NCBI GenBank assembly: GCA_964304625.1 | Contig: OZ199840.1 | Span: 1,426,001 to 1,490,000 of the forward strand | DNA length: 64,000 bases | Reading direction: 5' to 3' | Source: Kudoa neothunni | Taxonomy: Eukaryota > Cnidaria | In this document: one piece after another, positions 46,157-58,712 of the stretch | How positions within the stretch are numbered: the stretch's first letter is position 1 | Layout: each line of letters begins with the position of its first letter | Translations under genes and position numbers: made by a program | Notes under the pieces: model-generated | Told to the model about the DNA's origin: nothing | Seen by the model: the letters and a program-made list of their open reading frames with translations, nothing else | Databases searched by the model: none

Positions 46157-49089
46157 ATGATAATGAGTGGACTTATCTATTATTTTTGGAGTAAATAAAT
46201 GGATTTCGTTCTTGTTCATTTTTATTTTAGTATTCTTAATATCTAATATCAATACTAATGTTGTTTCTAAGTCACCAACTATACCCCCTCCAACAGAAAC
46301 TCTGGCTTATCAAATTATTAAAGATTCTGACAATAAATATAAAACAAAAATCAATCTTGGAGGCTCTAATTATGGAAATACGAAAAAGTGCCGTGTAATG
46401 AGATCTAACGAGGCTGAAATCGCGGCGGCTAGTACCGGTAATGTTCCAGGGGCTGAATTCAAAGATATCACCGATTGTAAAACAACTAATGCATCTCCAT
46501 GTGTTGTCGACTGTCAGAGTGATGAAAATAAAATAACATACGATAAACTATCTCCAAGAACTAAATACATTTATATATTCGTTGGTGCCAGTATAGAAGT
46601 TGTTAATCAAGATCCTCATAAACAAGGAGGGAAAGTATTCGGATATTCCATACGTAAGAAATTAAATAGACACAATTAGTGGTAAATTGAATTTAGCATT
46701 GCTGGCCAATCCTCAAATAATCGTATCGACAGTGACGGATGATAATAAACTAAAAATTGAGGCCAAAACATGCGCTCCAGTGGCTTGTCCAATTTTTTAT
46801 AAAGATATTCAATATGCTGCAGGCACAAAGAGTGATAATTGCGATGCAGGAAATTCTGTTAATAAAGTTGACTTTGATTTATTATTGCACATTACGAAAT
46901 GAGATGCACAAATTATCCAAGTTTCTTTTATAATATGCCAAATCAATATTTTAAAAAAAGCATTGAAATTTACAAACCTCAATATTATATTGTTGCCAAG
47001 GCAGATAACAAAGTTGGACTTAAGTTCACCAATTCACCATCATCCGAGATATGTCTGTTCAGTATTAAAGATGGGCAAAATGCAGGAACTAATCAAGCGT
47101 ATACGTCGGTTTGTGGAAGTACTAACAAGAGTTGTTATGCTCCATGTAAGGATGTTGTGTTGGATGGCATTGCAAGTAAGAGAATCTACGATGTTTTAAT
47201 CCAAACCAGACATCACGATACAACATCTACTGGGGAAAATCTAGGCTACAAACAGACAAAAATTTGGTATTCACATATTTGATATTTCATTTATTATTTT
47301 TCTTAGCTATTACTGAACCGACTGGAGGTTTACTATCTACTTTCACACATGAGGGATTTTCTTTTGACGGTGCTCCTTTAAAAGAAGGTGATGACCCAAA
47401 GTTTACTACATGCACTCTTCAACATTATCCTGCTGATAAACTCAAGCCAAATGCACCTGAAGACACAAAATGCAATACTAGTAGTTCAACAGGTGGAAAA
47501 TGTAATACCGATTGCTCAAAATTAACAATCGAACAACTTCCATCAGGAAAAGCTTACATAATTGAAATTGGAGGTGATGGTATAACAGATCCAGGTAGTT
47601 TTAAAGACCAGATATTAATAAGAACGAGTAAATTGATTTTTTAATTTTAATTTCGTTAAAAATTTTAAAGAAAACGCTTCTGATAAAGTATTTCAAAACA
47701 CTGAACCGACCAAAACAGACACAACAGCTTCACTTACAGCCGTCGGTGGAACCGCAGAATCTGTAGTAGAAAATAAGCCAACTTGTGAATACTTAATAAG
47801 TCCAGCAGGAAAGGATAGTTTTTACCCCGCGAAGTGCATTAGCAGTTATCCATGCAGAGGGTTATGTAGAGACCAAGTAACAATAGAAGGTCTTGAACCA
47901 AACACATCTTATGATATCAGAGTGATTGCACATAAGGATTATGATTTCAAAGATTACAAAAATATTACAACAGGTTATTAAAATTAAACTTAAATTTTTC
48001 TATTCTAATTATTTTAATCAGAATTAACAACACTAACTATAACACACAAGATCAAACTCAATGGTTTGATATTGGATGCACATTTGTCTGCGGGGGATCC
48101 CAGTGCAACATGCAGTTACACCGTGAAAGAGAAGAATGGAAACGAGTATAAAGACGTGTACACTTGTCCAGCAGTTACGAAAGCCACATCGCCTGCTCCT
48201 ACAGCTGCACCAGCTACCCCACCAAATGACCAATCAGTGTTAAGTCATGCACAATTCAACATTTCTAGAATCACAGCATCTCAAATGACGGAAAATTCAG
48301 CTATACAACATTCAGGTGCTTCAAATAGCGCAACCACGTCTTCAAACACATGCTCATCAAATCCCCATTGCAATTTCATAATGTTTACCGAATATGATGC
48401 GAAAAAAGACTATCAAATATTGGTCACTGCAATTGGAAAATCTTCTACAAAAGATTATATAATTGAAGCAAGTATTAGACTATATAAATTATCTATAGAT
48501 TTTTAAAAATTGAATCATAGGCGCACCAAAAGCGAATCCAAATGATGCTTCTAAATTGATAATAGTCACGATTACTCGTGATGGGAATGATTTCGTTATA
48601 AACAGTCAACTTCCATCCAGTATGAATGATGGATCAAAATGTAAATGGGAGATACGTAACAGTAGTATCAAATCAAATGCAATTGTAAAATCGTGCATGG
48701 GAACTAGAGTGGATGGATGCACTACTTTCGAAACCTGTAAAGAATTCAGAATAAATAATTTGCGTGATGGAAACGATTATCATTTGACTGTTTACAATTC
48801 TCGAGATGCCACAATATTTGGTGGTGCTGACATACAACAAGGTATATTATTTGTTGTATGAATAATTTAATGTTATATTTTGTAGGGGCGAAAAGCAGTT
48901 CTGGGTAAATTAAATATCATTTGGTGATTTGAATTAATAATTATTTAGTGGAAAAACAAAACTAATGTAAAACTTTTCCGCTATTAATTATTGAAATAAT
49001 TAGTTTATAGAATAATTGTTGCAGTTGTTGCTGGAGTTTTGGTAATAGCCATTGTCGGAGTGGTGATAATGAAGAAGAAAAGAGATTAG
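46157..49089 (+). CDS. Unrecognised type I surface protein with about seven FN3-like, four-cysteine domains
   Basis: No family is recognised. The exons are 46157-46190 (signal peptide, MIMSGLIYYFWIF), 46231-46653, 46697 to about 46.9 kb, 46961-47266, 47307-47627, 47671-47973, 48022-48471, 48521-48841, 48886-48904 (19 nt) and 49011-49089. Most middle exons each encode one domain of about 100 residues and end in phase 1. Each domain has a first Cys, then C-x(5-9)-C-x(3-5)-C, then a strand pattern such as LSPRTKYIYIF, LEPNTSYDIRVIA or LRDGNDYHLTVY. That pattern resembles the end of fibronectin type III domains. Domain 2 lacks the last half, and domain 6 has a Pro/Ala/Thr insert. The end is IIVAVVAGVLVIAIVGVVIM plus KKKRD, a single membrane helix. 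The exon for domain 3 does not join in phase with its neighbours as read, so the model between 46.86 and 47.31 kb is uncertain. Adhesion or host contact is only a guess. Confidence 0.78.
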
Positions 49090-50042
49090 TGTATTCCTCG
49101 GTTTTAATTAGCAGTTGAATAAATCTGACATAAATTAGCTATATTTTTATATTTAGCGTATATATTTAATGTGTTGCTTTATTTTCAATAATTAAACTAG
49201 AGTAATTTAAATGTTAATAAAAAATATTAATTTTTGGGCGTTATGATTTTACCCATTTATAAATCTGATACCAATGGAATTATTTATATATGAATCCAAT
49301 ATTAGTGAGATTTCCTTATAAAGATTTGTAAAATTGGTTATATTTAAAGCTCTTTAATTCATCGAAGTTTTATACATAGACAATACTATTTTTTATATTT
49401 TTTTGATTTTGTCAAAAAATATTTGTTAGGTAATATGAAATTTTTCAAAAATGATCATTCTTAAAAATTTAAACTGCATTTATTTAATTCATGTATCGAA
49501 ATTTACTCACCGAATACTAAGCTATTTCGCAAAAATTATTGGTTCAATTTATTTTATTTTTTACTCATCTCCCTCTATAAAAGAATTTTTTAATATTAAT
49601 TAAGACTTGGATTAGATTCTTACTGTTCTATTAATCAATTCTTCCGATTATTTGGTATTATCCTCATATAGACATGACACGCCATTTCTTCACAATCATA
49701 AAGGAAATATTGTATTTTCATATGCAATGTTTCGATTTAATTTTATAACTTTGTTTTAAAGGGATTCATTTAAAGATTGAGATCAATGTTAAAAACGACT
49801 GCATTATTTTAAATATTAGATTATGATTTATATCTAGGAACATTATCTAATTATTTTGAACATAAAAGTAATAATTTCATATTTTTGATATGAAGAGTTT
49901 ATTTCATGAAACTCTCATAAAAATTTTGTTAAATGTGTGAACACAAATCACTCATTAACATCTCAATATTTTTCTTTTTAAATCTATTAACAAATTTCTA
50001 TATTGGACGTCATTTTCATTTTTATAAAGTAATAATATTCAG
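49090..50042. other. Intergenic
   Basis: AT-rich, nothing recognised. Confidence 0.4.
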
Positions 50043-51660
50043 TTAACACTCGTACTGAGTCGACGATTTTCATCTTTAAATAAGTTTGGGGGTCATTTTT
50101 GATCCCAGAATAAAATCAATAATTTTACAAATTTATGGATCCATCAAAAACGGCAATCATATTAAAAATTTGTAAAATATAACTATCTAATTATAATTTT
50201 GGACATTATTTTCACAAAATATTGGTATATGAGGGTTACACATAGGTTTCATACAATTCTAATGGCAAGTTGAACGTTTATTATTATGCTCTTTTAGACG
50301 AATGGAATATCTTATCCTTTAATTTAAATCTCATTTCCACGAAATTTAATTCCGGTTGGCTACGTTGTCAATGTCGTATTAATTTGAAATTTTTTCAAAG
50401 ATACTAAACATTATATTTTCTTCTTGTTCGGGGTGGACGATTATAATTATTTTGGGAAAGGCTTATTATAAAAAAAAATTTGATCACAGGTCTGAAGGCA
50501 ATAATTTTAAAAGAATTTAATATTATTAAAAATTATAAATTTGAATTTTTTTATTTATCACAGATATGGTGATAAATAAGGCAAACAGCTTTGTGTCAGT
50601 ATGTACAAATAGATATATTTCAACCAAGTCTTTATTAAAAACAAGGCACCCGTTATCAATTTTTCGCTTTTCAATATTCGCTGTGATTAATATTAAACAT
50701 CTTTTAGAGGAATTACGTGTTTAATTTGTTAATCAATTATATTTGTAAATATAGTAGAAAGAGGCAAAATATTTTTCGAACTTGGTTTTTCACACACACA
50801 AAATAATAAATTAAATAGTTCATTTTTCAATAGATTTTTGTATATATAATTGAATCGGGTAGTTTGTAACGGAGAAATTTCATTATTTAAAGTAGGGCTA
50901 GTCTGTTTATAATAAGCATCATTCCAAAAAATATAAATAAAGAAGTTTCTTCCTACAATTTTATTGATTTTTTAATTATCATAATTTATGTGATGCCGCA
51001 TATTTTTGTTAATTCATTTGCTTTATTCCTAAAAATTTTCTAAATATAGTTAGCCATATTTAATAATTATTCATGTTTCTAATTGTAAGCCTAACGTAAA
51101 CAGTTATTAAACTTGAGTATAAAATAATATGACAACTTTATATTTACGGATGAATTAATATTAGTCTGGCTTAAAAAATCATAGAGAGGAACTAAATCAC
51201 AAATATATGAATTCTATAGTAAACTTTCAATCGCTCCCGATGATCGGATGGTCGAATGGAACATCATGGGGCAATTTCTGGCCCAAGAGTCATGTTAGGC
51301 TTACCACTGTTCGGGATCCTTCTAGAAAACCTTAGAAGGTTCTAAAACATTGGAAAGATTTTAATATCACAGATAAAATTTCAGTTTATTTCTTATATCG
51401 AATTGTTAAAGTTATAACAATTATTTATTTGGAGGTCAAAAATGACTCCAAACTCATTTAAAGGTGAATTTAAGTTAATACATGAATAGAAACAGAATGG
51501 ATTCAAATATAACAGCAATACTTTAGCGAATAAAATGGTATGTATAGGGAGATGAATTTACAACGATAAATTTAAGATTTTAATGCTGATCAATATAGTT
51601 TTTAAGAAGTGAACTATTCTCTGGGGTCACTTTTGATCCCAAACTCAGTATGAGTGTTAA
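50043..51660. mobile_element. Non-autonomous piggyBac-like element, about 1.6 kb
   Basis: The left end TTAACACTCGTACTGAGT and the reverse-complemented right end TTAACACTCATACTGAGT match at 17 of 18 positions, and TTAA lies at both borders. Sub-terminal motifs repeat near both ends: GGGGTCATTTTTGATCCC at about 50089 and GGGGTCACTTTTGATCCC at about 51623, with another GAGGTCAAAAATGACTCC near 51431. This inner palindrome (GGTCA-TTTTTGA-CC) is common in piggyBac ends. No transposase is present. Confidence 0.85.
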
Positions 51661-52699
51661 TATATTCACCCTCTTAATAAAAAAAGCACATAAACACAAG
51701 TAACAATCTACATTCACATTTATTCATTAACCCCAAAAGATGTAAAACTATCGGTTAACTATTGTCTTAGAAAGTTGGTCAATAGTGAATTCGAAACCTC
51801 AAGTGAATTTCTCAAAAATCCAATATTTCAAAAATAATCAGATATACTAATGTATAAATATAAGAAAGCCTCTGAATTCAACTCCCATCGAGACATCTAT
51901 AGAATAACATGGTTTATCAAAGAAGGATAATTCTTTGTTTGAAAAACAAAAGCGCCGATTAGTTCGAAGCCATTTTTGTTTTATCACGGTATTAGTGAGA
52001 TATACCCATAAACAAACGTTTGAATACACAATTGTATAAGTAAACCATAAACAAACCTTTGAAGATAATATCTTTTGTACACTAAAGAAATAAGGAACAA
52101 TAGATAATGGAAAATCCGCGCAAAAACTTTCCAATAAGCGATATGTCATTGATTCATTGTTTACTAACGACCAACACGAATCATTAAACTAACAAGAACC
52201 ATCCTCATATATTACAATATCCTTATATCTAACTACAAAAATTCTCATTGGAGCTTTAAAATAAATGATAAATATTTCACTATATCCTAATATCTCACTA
52301 GGAAAATTCTCCTTGGAGATTTAAACTCAAAAAAATGATAAAATACATTACCCGAAATCAATTAAATCATATATTCATTTATTATTGTTATCTGAGCAAG
52401 ATCAAAAACAACAATAAACCAACATATAAAAAAGGTTGGGGGAGTCATCGTCCTTTGATAGGATTATTGATAACACATATTGGCGATGTTTTTTACACTC
52501 GTATGCAGTTAGAAGCTGCCGCATGCAAAAGAATTGACGCCAACACAATTCTTATTTGTTGATAAAACAACTGGTAGCTGCAAAATTTATCACTTAAACT
52601 TATTTGGAGGTGCATGCGCATAATCGGCCACGTAGGCATAAACCTTGTGAAATACGACAAATATTTTCGCATTATCATCGGCGTTGGTAGGTGTGATCA
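51661..52699. other. Intergenic, upstream of calreticulin
   Basis: AT-rich at first and less so near the gene. Open frames here (51847-52149 minus, 52335-52562 plus) have no family match. A tandem-like pair TCTAACTAC/CTCACTAG-AAAATTCTC-TTGGAG-TTTAAA is seen at about 52227-52262 and 52289-52325. Confidence 0.45.
52624..52633 (+). promoter_or_regulatory. Possible ER-stress element (CCACGT core) before calreticulin
   Basis: The sequence ATCGGCCACG followed by TAGG lies about 70 bases before the calreticulin start. The ERSE-II consensus is ATTGGNCCACG, so this is a near match one base short. Calreticulin is a classic unfolded-protein-response target in animals, which makes the position suggestive. 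One short motif is weak evidence. Confidence 0.25.
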
Positions 52700-54592
52700 A
52701 TGGGTCTAACATTTGGTGTAGTTAATTTTTTAATTGTACTTTCTTTGACTTCCTCAGCCTATACGGTTGTGTATGTACATCGAGCTTATGAGGGTATGAT
52801 TGTGGTGGGCGTTGTTTCACCGAATAACGACAATTGACATAGATGAAACAACTTTTAAGGACTGGATCAAGAGTGATAAAAAACCAGATACAGCTGGTAC
52901 ATTGGAATTGAAAGAGATGAAATTGTTGGCTGATCCCACTAAAAGATGTAATTGTGGCTTCGAATAATATTAATTAATATGGTTTGATGGGAACTTTTGG
53001 ATTTATTGTGAAAATTTAGCACTTTACACCGCTCAACCAGGAAAGTTCTATCATTACTCATTGCCGCTTGAGAAGCCGGTTAGTACAGTTGGAAAAGATC
53101 TCTCATTCCAATTTGCTCTCACTCACGAAGATGGTATCAGTTGTGGAGGTGGTTATTTGAAGTTGTTGACCAAAAACGATCCCAAAAATTTCGATGGTGA
53201 AACACCATACGCTATTATGTTTGGACCGGATGTGTGTGGACCATCTGGAAGAATTCATTTGATTTTCAATATTAGGGCAAAAATGTGTTGAAAACTGATG
53301 ATATTCCATACACCGCTGACAAAATGACACACATTTATACACTTGTGGTCCGTGCTAACAAAAACTACGAGGTTTACAAGGATTGTGAACTTGTTGATAG
53401 CGGCCTTATTGATGAAAAATGGGATTTTAAATTGCCAACCGAAATCAACGATCCTAACGATAAAAAACCAGCCGATTGGGTTGATAATGAGATGATGGAT
53501 GATCCTGAAGATATAAAGCCTGAAGTATATATATAGACAGTTCATATATTTGAGCTGAAATTGATATTGTTGATTTCGATGGTTTGATTTGATTTCATTG
53601 ATTAGGACTGGGAAAAACCGGAATTTATTGATGATCCTAATGCTTTCTAAACCCGCCGAATGGGATGATGAAACCGATGGTGAATTTGTTCCCAACAAAA
53701 TAGCCAATCCAGAGTTTAAAGTGGGTTATCAATTTCATTTGATAATGAAGCTGTGGTCTATTGGTCCTTAAAATTTTAATCTTCTGTCTAATCTAAGCGC
53801 AGTTTTGACTTTGTTTAATTATTTTCGATCTTTTTTACTATAGTTGATTATTCGAAAAAATAACCTACAACAGATTCTCTAAACATAAGTGTGTTTGGAT
53901 CTACCATTAGGACTTGCAGCGAATAAAGATGGCGGATGGCGTATGCGCATCTGACATTTTAGGATTAAATTCTACGGACCAATAGCCACTGTCGTTATGC
54001 TATACAATGGATTAATCTGCTCATATTAGGGCACATGGAAACCGAAACAAATTAAGAACCCCAACTACAAAGGAGTATGGAAACAAAAAAAGATCCCCAA
54101 CCCTGAATACAAGGATATAACCACTTTTGCTGAATATTCAAATATCCACGCTGTTGGTTATGATATTTGGGCTGTAAGTTGAAAATTTTAATTTTTTAAC
54201 ACTAAAATATAATCCCTTTTTGTTTATTTTTATTGTTTATTTTTTATTGTTTATTGTTAGGTGGCATTATTTTTAATTCCCACATTTATAATTTATAGGT
54301 CGATGGTCACTCACACCTTAGCCATGTTATGTTATCAGATAATTCAGATGAAGTTCTAGCTGAGTGCAAGAAAATATTCTCCATTTTCAAAGAATACAAC
54401 AACAAGGTTGAGGAAGCCAAGAAAAAACAAGATGAAGAACTTGAGAAACAAGCCAAAGCTGCTGCTAGTGAAGCCGCCAAAAAAGAACCTGCGAAAGATT
54501 CTGGTGATGATGATGATGACGATGATGAAGAATTAGACACAGGTGATGCCGATGATAAGAAAGAACCGGTAGATGAAAAAGATGAGCTTTAG
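52700..54592 (+). CDS. CALR: Calreticulin, ER lectin chaperone
   Basis: Calreticulin folds N-glycoproteins and stores calcium in the ER lumen. The exons are 52700-52793, 52843-52947, 53020-53524, 53606-53720, 54030-54173 and 54299-54592, about 418 residues. Visible parts are a signal peptide (MGLTFGVVNFLIVLSLTSSA), the globular domain with FALTHEDGISCGGGYLKLL and IMFGPDVCGPSG (the conserved CGGGY and disulphide cysteines), and a P-domain. The P-domain has three type 1 repeats (KKPADWVDN, IKPEDWEKPEF, KPAEWDDETDGEF) and three type 2 repeats (EFVPNKIANPEFK, TWKPKQIKNPNYK, VWKQKKIPNPEYK). An acidic tail ends in KDEL, so the protein is soluble and not calnexin. The frame slips by one base near 53273 (FN then GKNVL) and is restored by an opposite slip near 53645. 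Intron 4 (309 nt) carries a MITE. Confidence 0.95.
53751..53991. mobile_element. MITE (241 bp) inside calreticulin intron 4
   Basis: The left end CTGTGGTCTATTGGTCCTTA and the reverse-complemented right end CAGTGGCTATTGGTCCGTAG match closely and continue into AATTTTAATC/AATTTAATCC. It accounts for most of the 309-nt intron; without it the intron would be about 68 nt like the others. The CAGTGG-type ends could be hAT, but no 8-bp duplication is clear, so the superfamily is open. Confidence 0.78.
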
Positions 54593-56807
54593 ATTTTGCT
54601 CACAATTCACAGAAATATACGTTTGAAATTATCCATTTTCTCTATTATTTTGTTGTTCTAGTCCATTGTTTGTTGAGCTTATGAATTATAAGTCGATCTT
54701 TATTACATTTTTTTGAGATTAAGTTGCGTTTTCGTTAAGTTTCTAAAGTTTTTGTAGTATTTTATTTAGTATGTTTTAACATCTTTTGACCTGCCTTCAT
54801 TTTAATTCTAATATTCTGTGTTGTTTATTCAAGAATATTAGTTATATTAATGGATTGCAATTAAAGATTGTGAATTTTATTCAATATCATCCGTAAAATT
54901 AAGACTTTTAATTAACAAATTTTTTAGGTTTATTTATTATTTCAAAAACCGTATATGCATTCAGTTTGCAGATTTTCTTAGTTAAATTATTGTTGGCGAT
55001 AGGTTAAAATTTAATCTCGAAAATATGATATTTTTTGTAATAAATGACCATATTATTAATCTCATGTTGAAAAAGTTTGATTTTTTTTAAATAAATTATC
55101 ACTATCGAATTATGTTTATTTTTTAAATCTATATTAATATCACATAAAAACAACTTTTTATGGAGTAGTCGAGGGAATAAAATTGATTTCAGCATACATA
55201 GGTTTAAAAAATTCTTATGTGTCAAATAAATTATATTAATCTCTAAAATGGATGAAGCTAAAATTTTGTAATTTTTCGTACTTTTAACGATTATAATTGC
55301 CTTAATTAATCTAAGATACTAAACAGGGGGATCATATAAATAGAAATTATATGTTAGGACGAAAATTAATCTCTTTATTTAGAAAAAGTATTACTCTACC
55401 TTTTCGTATAAAAAGACGCATACCGGTTTTATCAATATAAATAATTTAAATAATTTGATTAAAGAAAATTATCAAATCCGTATTGAGCTTGATTATTGAA
55501 AGTTTTTTATACAGGACGGGTTAATCGAATCTAATGACACAGTCTTTGTATTGATGTTAAAAATGTATCTGACTGACACATACGGCACCAAACCATCTTT
55601 ATTTAAACAAACATGGACCTATTTGTTATATTTAAAACAACTAATACAATTTTAAAGTGCATTAATAAAATTAAATGTATTGAAAGCCTTTTGTATAAGG
55701 AGTTTATTTGGTCACATTTCTATTTTAGTTTAATGTACCGTTTTTAATCGAAATTGGGAGAGTTGGAGTTCGCGCTGTTTCTTGCAATCTATACTTGAGA
55801 GAAACTTGAATAAAGTTAAGTATGTTGATATCGGATATTTTAAAAATTGTTGAGAAGAATGAACCATCTTCTTAAAGAAGCTAAGTCTTCCAGAATCTAG
55901 AATTTTTTATTTTAGTAGTTAAATGAAACTCTCAAACCGTAATGGATTCGCCAATCGTTATTGCTTTTGTTTCGTAAAATGTTATGTTGAGAGGAACCGA
56001 CAGTAGAAATATGGAAAATATTTAATTTAGAACCTCGTTAAATTCCCCGCTTTTTAGTGATTAATAAGGAATACGTTTGTGCAGGTTCCGCCTTTATAAT
56101 ATCACTGCATTAGATAGAACAAGCCGAAAAAATAGTCTCTAAGGATCAGCGACCTCTTTTTTTTTATTTCCATGTGAATGATTTGTTGAGAAAATAGTTT
56201 ATTAATAATTTTTTTGGCAATGAGGATAACTTTATTCATTATTTTTTCAATATTGATATCTTCATAGCATCAAATAACCGTGTAAAATATAACGGGACCA
56301 ATTATTCTATACTGTGAACTCCTATTTATCCACCGATACAACATTTGTGAATGTTATATCAGCGAAAATTTTACTAATGTATGAATTCAATAACGTATTA
56401 TACAAAATTATCGGTGAGATCTTGTCGATAACGGGGTTTATCAGCTATTTTTTCTAAATAACTGAATTAGATAAAATGATAAATGCGCTTTAGAATTATT
56501 TTCATATTATTATTTTTTTTAAATTGGTTTATTCTCCTCCTTAGATTTCTTATTTTAACTAATGTATATTTTTGAAGGATGAAATTCTTAAAAAAATTGA
56601 ATGTAATCTCGTTGTAATTAACTCATTATATCTTCAGTTTATAGGGAAAAATAAGTTAAAAAATTTATAAACTACAAAAATAATAATTTAAGGCAATATC
56701 ATCATTAATTCCACAAATAAAAATAATAAGCAATGAATTTTACTATGTCTAAAATAACTGAAACCGCCTACAAAATGCCACAAACGTGAATGAAAGGATT
56801 AAGTCTC
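54593..56807. other. Intergenic
   Basis: AT-rich spacer of 2.2 kb. GGGTTAA near 55518 could be an isolated piggyBac-like end. No gene was recognised. Confidence 0.4.
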
Positions 56808-56890
56808 TTAACCCTCGAAGGACCGTGCTCAAAAAACTTACGTGTGTTACCATAGGGGCCGGTTAGCGACCCCAGTGTTTTCTATTATAA
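56808..56890 (+). mobile_element. Solitary piggyBac-like terminus
   Basis: TTAACCCTCGAAGGACCGTGC followed by a GGGGCCGGTTAGCGACCCC palindrome closely resembles the ends of piggyBac copy 2 (TTAACCCTTCCTG..., GGGGTCACTAACG). No matching opposite end was identified downstream, so it is a solitary or truncated end. Confidence 0.5.
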
Positions 56891-58712
56891 TGATTGAGAA
56901 TGACTCTAAATTTTGAAATTTTTATTAATTAATCATTTCAAAATTAAAATATATGTTTAAAATATCAAAGCGACAAGAATTTGTTAAAAATATCGCAACC
57001 ATTCCAAGAGACATTACCAATTAAAGTTATCCAAACAAAAATTCAAATGGTGTATGTAATAGATGTAATTATTTTAGTTTCGTTTTTAACTAGATGTAAC
57101 AAAATAAAAACTTCTACGCCACTTTTAATATCAATATTAGGCTGTTCGGCGATGTAACTAATAGGAGGTAACTCCGCTGAAGTTGGGTAATCCAATATTG
57201 ATTTACATATAGATATGTTTACAAACACATCTTGAAAAATAAAGAATAATTTTGAGTCTAAATAAGTAAGGATGAGTTTATTTTAAATATGTGTGGAAAT
57301 ATTTTTAATCAGAATAAAAATATGATTCAAAGCTTATTTCTTTCAACTTGGTCTTAATCGTTTCAATAGTTATGAGGAAATGGGCTAGCTTAATTTCACT
57401 AAGAATTAAAAATATTAACATGAATGTTTACTTTTTAGTTTTATGGAACAGCGAATCACTGAAAGTTGACGATATCATGACACAGAAATGTGACTACGTT
57501 TTAATCTATGAATTATTTAAACGAAACTATTAATTTCAATAAAATAGGCCCAGCTTTTGATTTAGTACAATTTAAATTTAATTTATGGGAAAAATAAATA
57601 TTTTAAACTTAATAAAATAATTTAAATAAATAATATATTTAATTTTATATAATTTTTAATACAAATGTTAGTACATCGGAAAATAATTTCCCAAGTATTT
57701 TATTACAATTAAATTTGCTCTAAGCTGGAGTTCAATTTTGTTGTGGAAGAATTGAATGCAACCATAGTTATGTGACAGTATAAAATTTTAAGTAATGGTA
57801 TATTTTGAACGCAATTGTTAACTTAAATAATCACTGATAAATAAAATACCCAAGTGACACAGGAAACTGGACTTACTTTTGATTAACCTAATAACACGTG
57901 CTAGGGTAAATTATGGTTTTAGCCTATGTTTTTTGTTATTTTTTAAAACATTATACAATTTCATTGTTAAATAATACACAAGATAAAATAATATCATGTA
58001 ATTAGAGTAATTTTAGCATTTTTTATTTGTCAGCGAATTTCCTTATCCGCGAGGTATATGTTCCTCACAGATAACAATACAGGGTGTTCATTGTATATCG
58101 AAAAAATTGTTAATACTGCTCCAATACGTGTATAAAGGTTTTATTTTTTCAATCGACATTTTACTGTAATATGAAAATTAAATTTCATGATTTTTTTAAG
58201 TTATCAAATCATTGGTCGATGAATGAAAAAATGGTTAACTTGGCCATAATTACCAATAGTTCATTCCAAACTATTGTACTACTTTCGTTCTACAAATGTT
58301 TGTAGAAAAAATCTCAAAAAGTAAGGTATTTTTAGTAGATTTTCTTCACAGAACCACTATATCTCATAAAAAAATTAAGGCATAAATTCAATCTGACTCC
58401 ATTACCATAATTGATAGATTCAAAAGTTATGGTACAGTCCACAATTTTTATACTCGCCCCACTGTAAATCACATAAAATTTATCGAATGCTGCAGGAGCT
58501 CAAACAAAACATCATCTAAATAACTTTTGCGCGTAATTAAACACATAATATCACAAAGGAACAGAACCTCTTTATTTAGTGAAGATGATTCTGTTATTAA
58601 AATGACTCTCAATGAATTTTTCGTTATATTTTAATGAAAAATTAAAAAAACAAATATAATTTATGAAATATCTTTATGTTTTCGTAGGAAAATTTAATCT
58701 AAAATTATTTAG
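56891..58712. other. Intergenic
   Basis: AT-rich. A decayed opposite end for the element starting at 56808 might lie near 57905 (GTGCTAGGGTAAA), but the match is poor. Confidence 0.35.

Noticed and set aside
46963-47199. Alternative frame in the domain 3 exon of the surface protein
   Set aside because: It lacks the repeated cysteine and Tyr strand pattern that the other frame shares with the remaining domains.
54307-54540. Serine-rich minus-strand frame
   Set aside because: It is the antisense of the acidic GAT/GAA-rich calreticulin tail.
55515-55530. GGGTTAA as the end of a piggyBac element
   Set aside because: No inverted partner with matching sub-terminal sequence was found within several kilobases.
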